Assembly: GCF_009727055.1 (NCBI RefSeq) | Contig: NC_052353.1 | Coordinates: forward strand, 63,647,088-63,711,087 | Source of the DNA: Benincasa hispida | Taxonomy: Eukaryota; Streptophyta; Magnoliopsida; Cucurbitales; Cucurbitaceae | Reading direction: 5' to 3' | Length of the DNA stretch: 64,000 bases | Shown here: positions 20,413 through 31,838 of the stretch, piece after piece | Position numbering within the stretch: the stretch's first letter is position 1 | Layout: each line of letters opens with the position of its first letter | Position numbers and translations under genes: made by a program | Notes under the pieces: generated by a model | The model's input: only the letters and a program-made list of their open reading frames with translations | Told to the model about the DNA's origin: nothing | The model's database searches: none

Positions 20413-21445
20413 ACCCCTACTTGGAAACCTACCTGGAAAGGTGAATTAGATAGATTTTCAACAAGTATGCGATGTTTTTGTCAAAGACTCCATTAAAGAG
20501 TTTAATGGATGATGATAAAAAATTGTTCAACTATCCAAAGTAAAAGTTACTCTTGGGAAAACCTAAAAGTCACCTAACTAAAATCCCTAGCCGTGTTTTT
20601 TTAAGTAAACAAAACCCTAGGTTATAAAATACTAGTGGGAAAAGGAGGCGTATCAGATATGTCTATGATTCCATTCACGTTTCTCCCTGTATGTTCACAT
20701 CGTGAGATTCATGCTTAGCCTCGAGATTCCCCAGGATGCATTCCCCTTCGGATGGTGTTTGCATGAGTCAATATCAAGATGGACGGAGAGAGTATTTATA
20801 GTAAGTGGGTGAATGGTGTGTGCTAACACGTCCTATGGTCTCTGTCATTGGTTCACACCGTGAGATCATTTTGTACGCCCTCGTGTCACCTTCGATGCGG
20901 TCCCCTTCGGATGGGTTTTGTGTAGTTGGTCAATATCAAGGTGAACTCCAGAAATGGATAGGGTTGCTTTAGGTTTTATCCTAATCGGATTTTTTCCTTT
21001 TGGGATGAACCTCTAGGGCTTAAAATGGCGGGTTACACTTACGGGAGATTATTAAGTAAGTTAATGATCTCTTGGCCAAATCAATGATGGCTTGTCGTTA
21101 TAAGGACAAGAGTTGTTCTGGTATTAATAACTAGTTGAGAACTTCTCAATTCAGAGGAGGGATAACTGACCTCCTTTCGGTGGCTTTTGTTCTAAACCTT
21201 TGAAGCATCATTGCGAAACTAGATGTCACACGGGGTTCATGTTAGTTTTCCTAAAACCTTATTGGATGTTGTTTTGTTTTACAACGGGTATTTGCTTAAA
21301 ACCTAAGGTAGGTCAATGTGTTTTTCTTTTCTACAACTCGTTAGTATTTCCGTTTAAAACTTTTAAAAATGACTGATTTATTACAGTGGAAAGAATCGTG
21401 TGAAACAAATTTCGTGGCAAACGACCTCTATCACACTACTCTCCA
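20413..21445 (+). other. Copia leader, second part, ending at a gag deletion
   Basis: Continues the leader interrupted at 13568 and parallels the leader of the minus-strand copy at 10020-9128. At about 21440 it passes into protease-proximal sequence (CCAAAAAAGGAGATAAGAC, equivalent to the end of gag). The roughly 1 kb of gag present in the minus-strand copy has been lost. Confidence 0.65.
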
Positions 21446-21447
21446 AA

Positions 21448-23700
21448 AAAGGAGATAAGACAGTAAATTTGATTTATTGATCTTAGAGACATGTCTGGTA
21501 GAGAATGATGATTTTGCCTAGATCTTAGATTCAGGTGCTACCAATCATGTCAGTTCCTCTTACTAAGGATTTAGTTCCTGGCAAACGTTGCCACAGGGAG
21601 AGATGACTCTTCGAGTCGATAATGGTGAGGTTGTTTCAGCTGTTGTTGTAGGCAGGTTGAAATTATTTGTTGACAAGAAACGTTATCTGTTACTGGATAA
21701 TGTTTTTGTAGTTCCTCATATTAAGAGGAACTTAATCTCGGTTTCTTGTCTCATTGAACAAGGTTATACCGTCTTCTTTTCTGAGAATAAAGTGTTTATT
21801 TTCAAGAATGGAATGGAGATTGGTTATGGTTTAATGAAAAATAACTTATATGTACTAAGGCCGTTAGTCATAAAAGCCTTGTTTAATACTGAAATGTTCA
21901 GTACGGCAACAACAACTAAAAGACCAAACGTTTCTCCAAAGGAAAATACCCATCTTTGGCATCTAAGGTTAGGTCACATCAACCTCAATAGGATTGAGAA
22001 GTTGGTGAAAAGTGGACTTCTAAAGAGTTTAGAAGAAAACTCCTTGCCAGTATGTGAATCATGCCTCGAAGGCAAGATGACCAAACGACCTTTTACTGGA
22101 AAAGGTTACAGAGCCAAGGAAGCCTTAGAGTTTGTACATTCAGACCTATATGGTCTGATGAATTTTAGAGTTCGAGGTGGGTATGAATATTTCATCTCTT
22201 TCATAGATGATTATTCAAGGTTTGGGTATCTCTTCCTAAGGCAACGTAAGTCTGAAGCTCTTAATAAGTTCAAGGAGTATAAGGCTGAAGTTGAAAACTT
22301 GTTTGGTAAGAAGATAAAAACACTACGATCTGATCGTGGTGGATAATATATGGACCTCCAATTCCAGAACTATATGATAGAACATAGGATTACGTCCCAA
22401 CTCTTGGCCCCAGGTACACTCAGCAGAATGGTGTATCAAAAAGGAGAAACAGGACCTTGTTGGACATGGTTCGGTCTATGATGAGTTATGCTCATCTTCC
22501 AGACTCGTTTTGGGGTTATGTAGCACAAACTACATGTTATATCCTGAACAACATTTCCTCAAAAAGTGTTTCTGAAACACCTATTGAGTTATGGAGGGGC
22601 CGGCCCTATTTCAGAATTTGGGGTTGTCCAACACATGTGTTGGTGACTAATCCAAAGAAGTTGGAACCGCGTTCGAAGGTTTGCCTCTTTGTAGGCTACC
22701 CCAAGGAAACAAGAGGATGATACTTCTATGATCCAAGTGAGAACAAAGTGTTTGTTTCCACTAATGTTATCTTCTTGGAAGAAGATCACATGAGGGATCA
22801 TAAGCCACGAAGTAAGCTCGTTTTACGTAAGATCTCAAGTGAGACTGAGACTGCTGAGGGTTTATCAAGAGTTGTTTAACAGGCCGACAGATCAACAAGA
22901 GTTGTTGAGGTCGAAACGTCTAGTCAACCAGCTAAAGAGTTGAGACTGTCTCGACGTAGTGGGAGGGTTATAAACCCACCGGATCGCTACATGGGTTTGA
23001 CTGAAGCTCAAAATGTCATTACGAATGATGGGGTCGATGATCCGTTGTCTTTTAAGAAAACAATGGAGGATATTGACAAATATAATTGGGTTAAGGCCAT
23101 GAACCAGGAAATAGAGTCTATGTACTTTAATAACGTCTGGGAGCTTGTTGATCCACCTGATAGGGTAAGACTTATTGGGTGTAAGTGGATCTATAAGCGA
23201 AAGAAAGGTGTAGATGGAAAAGTGCAAACCTTTAAGGCTAGGCTCGTGGCAAAGGGTTATACCCAGGTTGAGGGAGTTGACTATGAGGAAACTTTCTCAC
23301 CTATTGCCATGCTTAAGTCTATCCGTATTCTCCTGTCCATAGCTACATTTTATGATTATGAAATATGGCAAATGGATGTAAAGACTGCCTTTCTGAATGG
23401 TAATCTTGAGGAGACCATCTATATGACTCAACCAGAAGGGTTCGTAGTTTCAGATCAAGAGCAAAGAGTTTACAAGCTTAATAGGTTCATTTATGGGCTG
23501 AAACAAGCATCTCGATCTTGGAACATCAAATTTGACACTACTGTCAAGTCGTTTGGCTTTGACCAGAACGTTGATGAGCCTTGTGTTTACAAGAAGATCA
23601 TCAACAGCTCAGTAGCTTTCCTGGTACTGTATGTGGATGATATCCTACTCATTGGGAATGATGTAGGATATCTGACTGACATTAAGAGTTGGCTAGCTAC
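21448..23700 (+). pseudogene. Copia protease, integrase and reverse transcriptase (first part)
   Basis: The protease region is readable as LDSGATNHVSS with a stop just before it. 21588-22346 is an open frame with HLWHLRLGHINLNRIEKLV (integrase zinc-binding histidines), CESCLEGKMTKRPF, HSDLYG, FIDDYSRFGYLF and LRSDRGG, then a stop. 22457-22720 is the integrase C-terminal part (MLDMVRSMMSYAHLP, WGCPTHVL). 22940-23700 is an open reverse transcriptase frame: CKWIYKRKKGVDGK, FKARLVAKGYTQVEGVDYEE, MDVKTAFLNGNLEE and the catalytic YVDDILLIGND. It breaks at SWLAT because another element is inserted. Although the frames are long, the stops at 22345 and 22718 and the lack of gag make this copy inactive. 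Confidence 0.9.
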
Positions 23701-25636
23701 TGATAACTTGTAGAAATACAAGTTATTTATACTGTTTTATTTAGATATTGCGGCCAAAAGAAAGAAAAGTTGCGTCAATAGTATGGAAATTGGCTAAGAA
23801 ATGCGAGAATTATAAATTGTCATCAATACACCCACTGATGCCATTGCGATGGTAGAAAAGAATGTTTCAAGTCTGTTTTGCAGGAAATCAAGTCACTGCA
23901 TGCATTCATGGCTCAAAGATGAACTGAACAATGCATCTACGTTGCATTGTGCCCATCAATCAATAATGAAGAGATGATCAACGCAATGACGGCGCATGCG
24001 ACAATCGATTAAGAGCTTTGTGATCAACGCAACTTCAACCGTATGCGGTAATAAAAAAACAACATCGCATGCGGGCAAATGATCGAAGATGTAAAGAGCA
24101 ACGCAATTGCGGAGGATTTAGACGCGTGTACACCTGTCAGTTGTGCATTTCTGACGGGATTGATTGCGTAACAGAAGAAATATTTACTCCACCATTTCAG
24201 GAACTGCCTTAACAATAAAGTGGGGACCACAATGCAAAGAGTCAAAGCTTTGCCTATAAATAGCTTCTACAATTCCATTGAAAAATATACTTGATACGGG
24301 AGAATTGATGCTTGTATATACTCAATACAAGGAGACTTGAATACTGATATGAGAGAGAGACTGGTCTGAGTGCCTGATCAGAGTAGATCCGGGATAATCA
24401 AGAGAGACAAGGCCGAGAGATGAGTCTCCGGGCAAAGAATCCTTTCAATCCCCGCCGTTGAAGCTCTATACGAAGGTCACTTCTACCAGACGAGCAAGCC
24501 TGAGAGGGAAACTCTTCTCTTCATCCATTCCACACGCCGGAAAGCAAAACCTCCATCCAGATATGTGTCAAGACATTGACACTCCTCTGTATTTGTTTCT
24601 ATCTCGTTTTCATCACTTGTACTCATCTTTTTTACTCTATCATTCACACCATGTATCAGACGCTTAATCTTAGTATTAATTGTTATGATCATTTCCATCA
24701 TCATCTCTCTGCCTATTGCCATTCATCCATGATTCACTTTCTCCATGGTGTTTTCTTAATTCCCTGGGTAATTAATAAGAATTAAGCAAGTAAATTAATC
24801 TGTGTTAAGGAAATAATTTTGTCTAGCTAAAGCATGCTAGACGGCATCTTCACCTGTGAGAGCAGAAGTGAAGATGCCATTCCGCCTATCGAGAGAAAGT
24901 TGGAAGAATGTGTTAACTAAAGCAAGAAGTACTTCCAGAGATGGAAGCAACCTTGCGTTCATCACGTTCATCCCTGTTTCACCATAGAGATATGGGAACG
25001 CGGCCGATCACCGAGAGGTGTACGCCAAGGGAAAGCGGAACCTTAGTTTCATCTTTAACACAGTTAACAAACTTGCGATATTTTTACTAATTATTCTTTC
25101 TATTTCTGATTCATACATAAAGACTTGCCATCGTATACCACGATCCTTTGTATAACTTCACAGTCAGTCTCGAACTCAGTATCATGTATCATGAATCTTG
25201 TATCTTATATCATAATAGTTTAGGACTTTACTTTTATCGCACTTTTATTTTATCAACACAATTTATGTTTATCGCAATTTAAATTCATGTACAAACCAAA
25301 TATTTTATTAATTGTAAAACCAGTCGTATATATCACGAAAGTAACACATTAACGAAAACAATCCTTGTGTTCGATCTCAGATTACTCTAAGAAACTTGCG
25401 TTAGAATTGTACTTGGTTTCAGCGCATGGAAACTTGTGACAACACATTAGTCCATAGCATTCTACAAGCATATAGTTGACAGCGCATATATTTAGAAGTA
25501 GTAATGCATAACACAGCGTCAACACTCCATTTCCATCTTTACGACATCAAGTTTATGGCAACATGAGCTTATTGTTCAATCATCCATATTCATATTTGTT
25601 TGCATGTTGTAAGTAATATGACACGTTTCCAACGTT
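23701..25636 (+). mobile_element. LTR (related Gypsy family) with a short internal remnant, inserted in Copia RT
   Basis: Copia RT stops at SWLAT (23700) and resumes at 25640 with QFQMKDFGEAQY. The insert starts TGATAACTTGTAG, has a TATA box (24255-24262, CCTATAAATAGC) and reaches an LTR-like end ACGACATCA at about 25550. This is followed by AGTTTATGGCAAC, a decayed Athila-type primer-binding site, and about 75 bp more. The flanks CTAC and CAAC may be a decayed target duplication. It looks like the 5' LTR of a truncated relative of the gag-only element; its first 190 bp match 13878-14062. Confidence 0.75.
24255..24262 (+). promoter_or_regulatory. TATA box of the inserted LTR
   Basis: TATAAATA in GCCTATAAATAGCTTC, placed about 555 bp into the LTR. 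Confidence 0.55.
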
Positions 25637-26540
25637 ACAACTGCCCAGTTCCAAATGAAAGATTTTGGTGAGGCACAGTATGTTCTAGGGATCCAGATCA
25701 TTTGGGATCGCAAGAACAAACGGTTAGCCCTGTCTCAGGCATCGTACATTGATCAAATGTTGATCAGGTACAGGATGCAAGATTCCAAGAGGGGTTTGTT
25801 ACCTTTCAGGCATGGAATCGTTCTGTCTAAGGATCAATGTCCTAAGACACCTCAAGAGGTTGAGGAGATGAGACGGATTCCCTATGCTTCTGCTGTAGGA
25901 AGCTTGATGTATGCAATGTTGTGTACCAGACCCAACATTTGCTATGCAGTAGGGATTGTCAGTCGGTATCAGTCCAATCCAGGATTTGATCACTGGACCG
26001 CGGTCAAGACGATCCTCAAGTATCTTCGGAGAACGAAAGACTACATGCTTGTGTATGGAGATAAGGATCTAATCCTTACAGGATACACGAACTCTGATTT
26101 TCAGACCGATTGATATTAAAGTAAATTGACATCGGGGTCAGTGTTTACTCTGAATGGAAAGGCTGTAGTTTGGCGAAGCATCACGCAAGGATGCATCGCG
26201 GACTCCACTATGGAAGCCGAGTACGTAGCGGCTTGTGAAGCAGCTAAAGAGGCTGTTTGGCTGAGGAAGTTTCTTACAGATTTGGAAGTTGTTCCAAATA
26301 TGGATTTGCCTATCACTCTTTATTGTGATAACAGTGGGGCTGTGGCAAATTCGAAGGAGCCTCGAAGTCATCGTTGAGGTAAGCACATAGAACGAAAATA
26401 TCACCTGATCAGGGACATTGTGCATTGCGATGATGTGATAGTCGAGCAGATCACATTGGAGCACAACGTTGCTGATTCCTTTACAAAGGCCCTCACGGCT
26501 AAAGTGTTCACGGTCACCTGGAGAGTCTGGGTCTGCGGGA
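25637..26540 (+). pseudogene. Copia RT C-terminal part and RNase H
   Basis: 25655-26113 encodes MKDFGEAQYVLGIQI, LSQASYIDQMLIRY, RRIPYASAVGSLMYAMLCTR and TILKYLRRTKDY, the end of the reverse transcriptase and its connection. It finishes in TGYTNSDFQTD with a stop. 26126-26377 encodes the RNase H domain: [36 protein letters not shown] and [16 protein letters not shown] further stop precedes KHIERKYHLIRDIV and EHNVADSFTKAL, the normal C terminus. The order is complete, and the stops make it a pseudogene. Confidence 0.9.
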
Positions 26541-26650
26541 CATGTGGCATCTTGTCTAGGGCAAGTAGGAGATGATACTGGGGTATGCCCTAGTTTATTA
26601 TATATTGTACATTTTATATTATATTGTACATTAGTCTCTGGAGTCATTAG

Positions 26651-26664
26651 GACAAGTGGAAGAT
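26651..26664 (+). other. Copia polypurine tract
   Basis: GACAAGTGGAAGAT directly before TGTTGGGATT; the family form is CAAGTGGGAGAT. Confidence 0.75.
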
Positions 26665-28846
26665 TGTTGGGATTGGTGTCCTAATTCTCCCGGAGTCTTG
26701 TTGTTTTGTAAAGATACACATTGTTCAATAAATAAAATAAGTGTTATTTAATTCTGAAATTTACTCATATCCAATAAACAAAGCTCATTGGTTATCTTAT
26801 GTGAACTTAAGCATGTATATGTGATATACAAGTGGATCATGCCTTAAGTGATAACCTAAATCGATCTGTAGTATAAGGATTAAGGTGGGATACCTGATCC
26901 TTGTGACACTACGGATACGACCCGCTTTGTAGAGGTTTGCAAATGTTGTAAACTACTACAGATGGTTGATCCTAATCATTTATGTGGAGACGTGGAGCAG
27001 GGCGACCTATACAAAGAGTTTGTATAAGATCTGGACCACGAGATGACTAGACTCTATATATAACGTCGTTGATACTAGAGACTTACTTCTCACCTAAACG
27101 ATCATAGGTGACACAAACTCAATCTTGAGTGTTTTGTGAATTCCTGCCTTTGAGGGCAATCCTTTGATTAGTATGGATGAGAGTGGTCAGATTGTCAACT
27201 CAACATGCCTACCTTTTTGGGAACTTTTCTGATCTAGAAGGTGGGAACTCAATCCACAATATGAAATTCACTTCTTTCCCGAAGCAGGGATAAGTAGAAA
27301 GATTGCTCCCTTAAGGGTTGATTCCGGGGCTTGAACATAGTGGCCACAACTTCTCTTTGGAAGAGAAGACTAAGTCATAGTAGGACTATGATTTATGTTC
27401 ATTAGAGGGATCCATGGTACTTAAGGAGACAGATGTAACTACAGGGGCATAACGGTTATTGGCCCAGCTATACTTACGAGCGATCTGTGAAGGGTTGTCG
27501 CGCTGCTCATTGGTTAAGATGGACACATAGTAATATCTATATGAAGATAAGTTCAGCTGTCGGTCTTTAGTGGAGTGCCTAGTAGTTAACTGAGTGGATC
27601 CCGTGACTAAAGAGTTTAGTTAGTTATTCACGTACCGTTGGAGCTTCAGATCTACAGGTCCATGAGGTCCCCTTGGTAGCTTAGATTCATGTGTGAAGGA
27701 TCAAGTTTTTGGTATTGATTTTGAAAGGTTCAAATTGACAAGAGGTATTTTGATTAAAATGTGATATAATCGGTATGATGTATGAGATACATCTAGTGGA
27801 GGATTGATGTAAATGAGATTTACATTAGGTACCATTGAATAGAAAAAGAACTATGGTTTATATGTTTCATGAGATGAAATATTAAAACTATAGGTTATAA
27901 ATATAGTATGATAAGTTGGTTATCATTTATATTTATAATAATATTAATTATTAGATAATTAATATTTTTTCTTTTAAAATAACCAAAGTAGTGGGTGTTT
28001 ATTGATCATGGTAACCGTGAGTTTAAAAGGAAATCGGTTTCCTATTTTGAAAAAGAGGTTTTTACAAAGTTTGAAAATTTTTTGAATTTTCTCTCCGGCG
28101 AAAAGAAACTCACGAAAGTCATCAAGTAAATACAGATTTACTAAATGACGGCTGGGCTAGGTAAACGATCATGCAGGTGCTAGCTAAACGATCGTGCAGT
28201 GTCTACTAAACGATCGTATAGCTTTGGTAGATGATTGTTGGCCCAAGCTAAACGATCGTGTAGAATCGATCGAGCTAAACGATCGCATAGCTTTATCTAA
28301 ACGATTGGGCATCGACCTATACGATAGGTCTCTGACTTCCCCCACTTGTCCAGTCGTGTACACGATCTGTATTTCCTTCATTCGTCTACCTCACACCAAG
28401 TCTGAACAGAGCCCACCCTCTGGATTCTCACACTGAGAATACTAAGGTCGCCTTATTGGTGGTGTCAGACTCAACTCGACACCGTCGAGGTTTTTCGGAG
28501 GTCGTTCGTGGTGTTGCGGAGGCCGTTCGCTGTTGCGGAGGAGATCATGATCGAGAAGATCGTTGAGGACGAATGCGAAATGTTCGTGCGGTGTTGCGGT
28601 CATGTAGATCGGGTGCTCGTGGTTACTGTGATCGATCAGAGTCGCGCATCAGAACATGAAGACGTTTCTGTATATGTGCGTAGTGTTCTCTTTATGCATT
28701 TTTTGTTCATGTTGTAATTTCTCTGTATATTTGCATAACCACTTATATTGATGTCGACTGTAAATGTATTGTTGATTCATGATTGTAATTTGGAATAGTC
28801 TTTCTTCTGTTGCTCACGAAAATTAGGATTCCGATTTCCTTCAACA
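26665..28846 (+). mobile_element. 3' LTR of the plus-strand Copia, complete
   Basis: 2182 bp, starting TGTTGGGATTGG and ending CCTTCAACA. Such long LTRs are unusual for Copia. 27163-28846 matches the truncated 5' LTR. The CGATCG-motif array lies at 28158-28310. No target duplication can be tested because the 5' boundary is lost. Confidence 0.85.
28158..28310. repeat. Array of CGATCG-centred motifs in the Copia 3' LTR
   Basis: About seven copies of CTAAACGATCGNRNAG: TAAACGATCATGCAGG, TAAACGATCGTGCAG, TAAACGATCGTATAG, TAAACGATCGTGTAG, TAAACGATCGCATAG, TAAACGATTGGG and weaker ones. Spacing is 20-45 bp. An isolated copy, CTAAACGATCATAGG, is also present at about 27098. Confidence 0.8.
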
Positions 28847-29334
28847 ACTCACTCAAGATTTAGGTTATGTCACCTATGGTCATCCTGGTGAAATGTAAGT
28901 CTCTACTATTAATAGTGTTATATAATGAAACTATTCATTTCGTGGTCCAGTCTTATACAAACCATTTTCATATAGAACACTCCTACTCACATGTCTTTAC
29001 ATGAATGATCAGGATCAGATAATTTCTAGATTTCTACAACAATTGTAACATCTATAAAGTGGGTTGTGTTCGTAGTGTCACCAAGATAAGGTACCCAACC
29101 TTATCCATCTACTACAGACCATTTAAGTTATCACTTAAACATGATCCACTTATATGTCTCCACATACATGTTTAAGCTACAGAAGATAACCTTCAATGTT
29201 TATTTATTGGTTTTAGGGGTTAATGCTACTAAATGTCAAATAAAATACCTCAGATTTTAATAAATAAATGAACTATTTGTACAATACAATTACAAACTAC
29301 AGGACTCACGAGATTTAGGGCATAAACCCCAACA
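28847..29334 (-). mobile_element. Inverted 5' fragment of a related Copia LTR
   Basis: Reverse-complemented, the segment starts TGTTGGGGTTTATGCCCTAA and runs about 490 bp with the family pattern seen at 26665-27160 (AGTGGATCATG, GTGACACTAC, GAGACTTAC). It is joined tail-to-tail to the end of the 3' LTR at 28846 and is more diverged from that LTR than expected for a recent inversion. The remainder of this LTR is absent. Confidence 0.75.
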
Positions 29335-30530
29335 ACGATGTGATCTTGAATCGTTCATGTAGAGACATGCAAGTAGGGACATCCTATGCAAAATATGTTT
29401 GCATGAGACCGGACCATGAGATAGCCACTTTTCTTTATAATATTGTTTACTGTTAAGATTGACTGTTTCATTTCGATGACTTAAGGTAACTTGATCTTAA
29501 TTCTAAACTAACTATGAACTCCTATTTTTTTGGAATTATTCTTTAAGCTGCATGGGTGAGAGTGACTTAACATCGTCGCTCAATAAGTCACCAAATCCCA
29601 CCATCCCGTTCTATGGCCAGAGAATAGTCGAGAAGACCCTCGTGGTGGTTCACAGTTGATTCATTGAGAAGATTGGAACATAATTGGTGGTCAATTTGGA
29701 GCTACAAAGGTTGTAACTCAAACCCTAATTTCAAAGTTATTTGCACGCATGTTTTATCGTTAAAATTAATGAAATTTAGAGTACTTAAGATCTAAATTGT
29801 TTCCACATGCATATACATGGTGGACATTCTATACGCGCGTGTCGCTGCCATCGTCCGTCCGATCGGTCGAGTGTGACGAGGCGCGTGTGTGTGATTATTG
29901 TTTATTACAAATAATTATTATTTTAATTTATTTTATTTTTACTTTAAATAAAAGAAAAGGTCCTTCAGTCGTTCCAGTGTTTCATGGTCCGTGGAACTTC
30001 TTGCGTCTCACGTGCGGTCCTCGTGCATGTTCCATGGTTGTGCACACTTCTCTTCCGTTAGTTTCACGCCGCAGTTTGTCCTCGAGGCCTATAAATGGTG
30101 CGAGTTTTTCATCAGTTTTTCACAATAGTTTTTCATAGAATCCTTCTTCTCTCTCGATTTCTCTTCTTGCTTCACGTTTTTAGTTTTCCGAGCATATCAG
30201 TTCTGAAGGGTGTGAGTTTTTTTCGATCGATTATCGTGCAACTTCGATCGAGATTTTTTTTCTAGGTTGTTTTATCCTAGGGACAACGTGGAAATTCTGT
30301 AGAACTGCTTGTACATTTGGGTAGAGTCGTGAAACATCTTAAAGAGAGCGAGATTCACGACTCAACCTGCAACGAGTTTCTTTTTTGCAGGTTCTATTTT
30401 TTCCTAACGACCGTCATTCGTGATCTTTCGTTGCTATCATCTTCTATCCATCGGAGGATAGCCTTTCAAACACTCTGGTTTTTGTTTTACGGTTTTACAT
30501 AAAACATTGTGCATTTGATAAATTTCTTCA
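29335..30530 (+). mobile_element. Probable 5' LTR of the Tnt1-like Copia
   Basis: The left boundary is placed where the inverted LTR fragment ends, so it is uncertain. A TATAAAT box lies at about 30089 (GGCCTATAAATGG). The right end is set by the primer-binding-like site at 30531 and by similarity of the last 45 bp to 37250-37297. Confidence 0.5.
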
Positions 30531-30545
30531 CAGAGCCAGGTTTAG
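30531..30545 (+). other. Decayed Copia primer-binding site
   Basis: CAGAGCCAGGTTTAG matches the second half of the plant Copia site (TGGTATCAGAGCCAGGTT). Confidence 0.5.
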
Positions 30546-30914
30546 AATTCAGTGGTAATGTTTTTCATCACAGAATTTGTAAGTTTTTGTTTGTGTTCGG
30601 CAGCCTGAGTATTCTGTTCTTCAACTTTGTTTTTCACTGTTTGATCTATGGTTTGAAATATTTTTTGATTGGCTGATTTGTACGATTGGTCGGACTGATT
30701 TGTACTATTGGTTTGGCTGATTTGTATCTTGGTTGGGTTATTTTGTATCTGTTATGGGCTGATGCTGATTTGAATTTTTGTTAGACAGAATTGTTAATTC
30801 TGTTTGGGTTGATCTGAAATTTTTCGTTGGACTGGTTTGTGACCGTTGTCGGAGCTGATCTAAAATTTATATTTTTTGGTTGGTCTATATTTTTCTGTTT
30901 GTTGTTAAATCCCA

Positions 30915-31838
30915 GTTGCAAAATTCGAATTAGATAAATTTGATGGTAAGCCTTTGGAAAAATAATCTTAAGGCTTTTTTGGTACAGCAGAAAGTGAGTA
31001 AAATTTTAGAAAACCAGAAACAAGGCCTGCAAATTTAACCAAAGAAAAACTAGTTGAGATGGAAGAAACAACTTATAGCACAATGATCCTTTATTTAACT
31101 GATAATGTGCTTTGATAGGTTAATGATATTGAAGATCCAAAAGAATTATTGACTAAGTTGGAATTACTTTATTTAAGTAAATCTTTTCTAAACAAGATTT
31201 ATTTGAAAGAGAGGTTCTTTGGATTTAGGATGCAATCATCAAAATCCTTAGAAGAAAACTTAGATGAGTTCGACAAGATATGTATATATCTATCAAATAC
31301 AGGGGTAAAACTAGATAATGAAGATTAGGCTGTTATTCTCCTAAATTCATTACCTTAAAGCTACAAATAAATTAAGGCTACAATAAAGTATGGCAGAGAT
31401 TTATTGACTTTAGAAATTGTCTTAAATGCTTTGAGATCTAAAGAATTTGAAATTGAAAATGAAAAAAAAAAGGGAAAAAAAGAAAAAGAAAAAGATGCTG
31501 AAGCTTTAGCGGTTAGAGAAGATCTGAATCTAAAGGAAAAACACTAAACGTATATCTAAATCTAAGGGTAAAGAGAAGAGAAAATGTTATTATTGCCATA
31601 AGGAAGGGCACTTGATTAAAATTGCTTCAAATTAAAGAACAAGAAAAGGGAAGATGAGAAAAATGAAGAACAAACTGCTGCAAATGTGCATGAATGGTAT
31701 CGGTATGATTCGGTAGGAGTGTTAACTATGTCTGGGAATGCAATTAGGAATGAGTGAGTACTTGATTCTAGATGTTTCTACCATATGAAACCTCATAGAC
31801 ATTACTTTCGAGATTTTGAGAAACTTGAAGGTGCGTGA
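30915..31838 (+). pseudogene. Tnt1-like Gag and protease start
   Basis: In shifting frames: KFELDKFDGK, STMILYLTDNVL-like and ERFFGFRMQSSKSLEENLDE, NTGVKLDNED and ALRSKEFEIENE. These are blocks of the Tnt1-type Gag (UBN2 family). A zinc knuckle CYYCHKEGHLIK is at 31584-31620, but the last cysteine falls out of frame through a one-base loss. The protease region begins with VLDS followed by RCFYHMKPH in place of the usual GCSYHM. At 31838, after FRDFEKLEG, a solo LTR interrupts it. Confidence 0.75.

Larger units (their letters stand above)
10030..28846 (+). mobile_element. Copia retrotransposon, plus strand, with two nested insertions
   Basis: Parts in order: 5' LTR lacking its first ~490 bp (10030-11777), primer-binding site, leader (11798-13568 and 20413-about 21440), protease-integrase-RT (21448-23700), RT end and RNase H (25637-26540), polypurine tract and complete 3' LTR (26665-28846). 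The nested elements are a gag-only Gypsy element with its own GTAAC target duplication (13569-20407) and an LTR fragment (23701-25636). After removing the inserts the internal region is short because gag is missing. The element cannot be autonomous. Confidence 0.85.
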
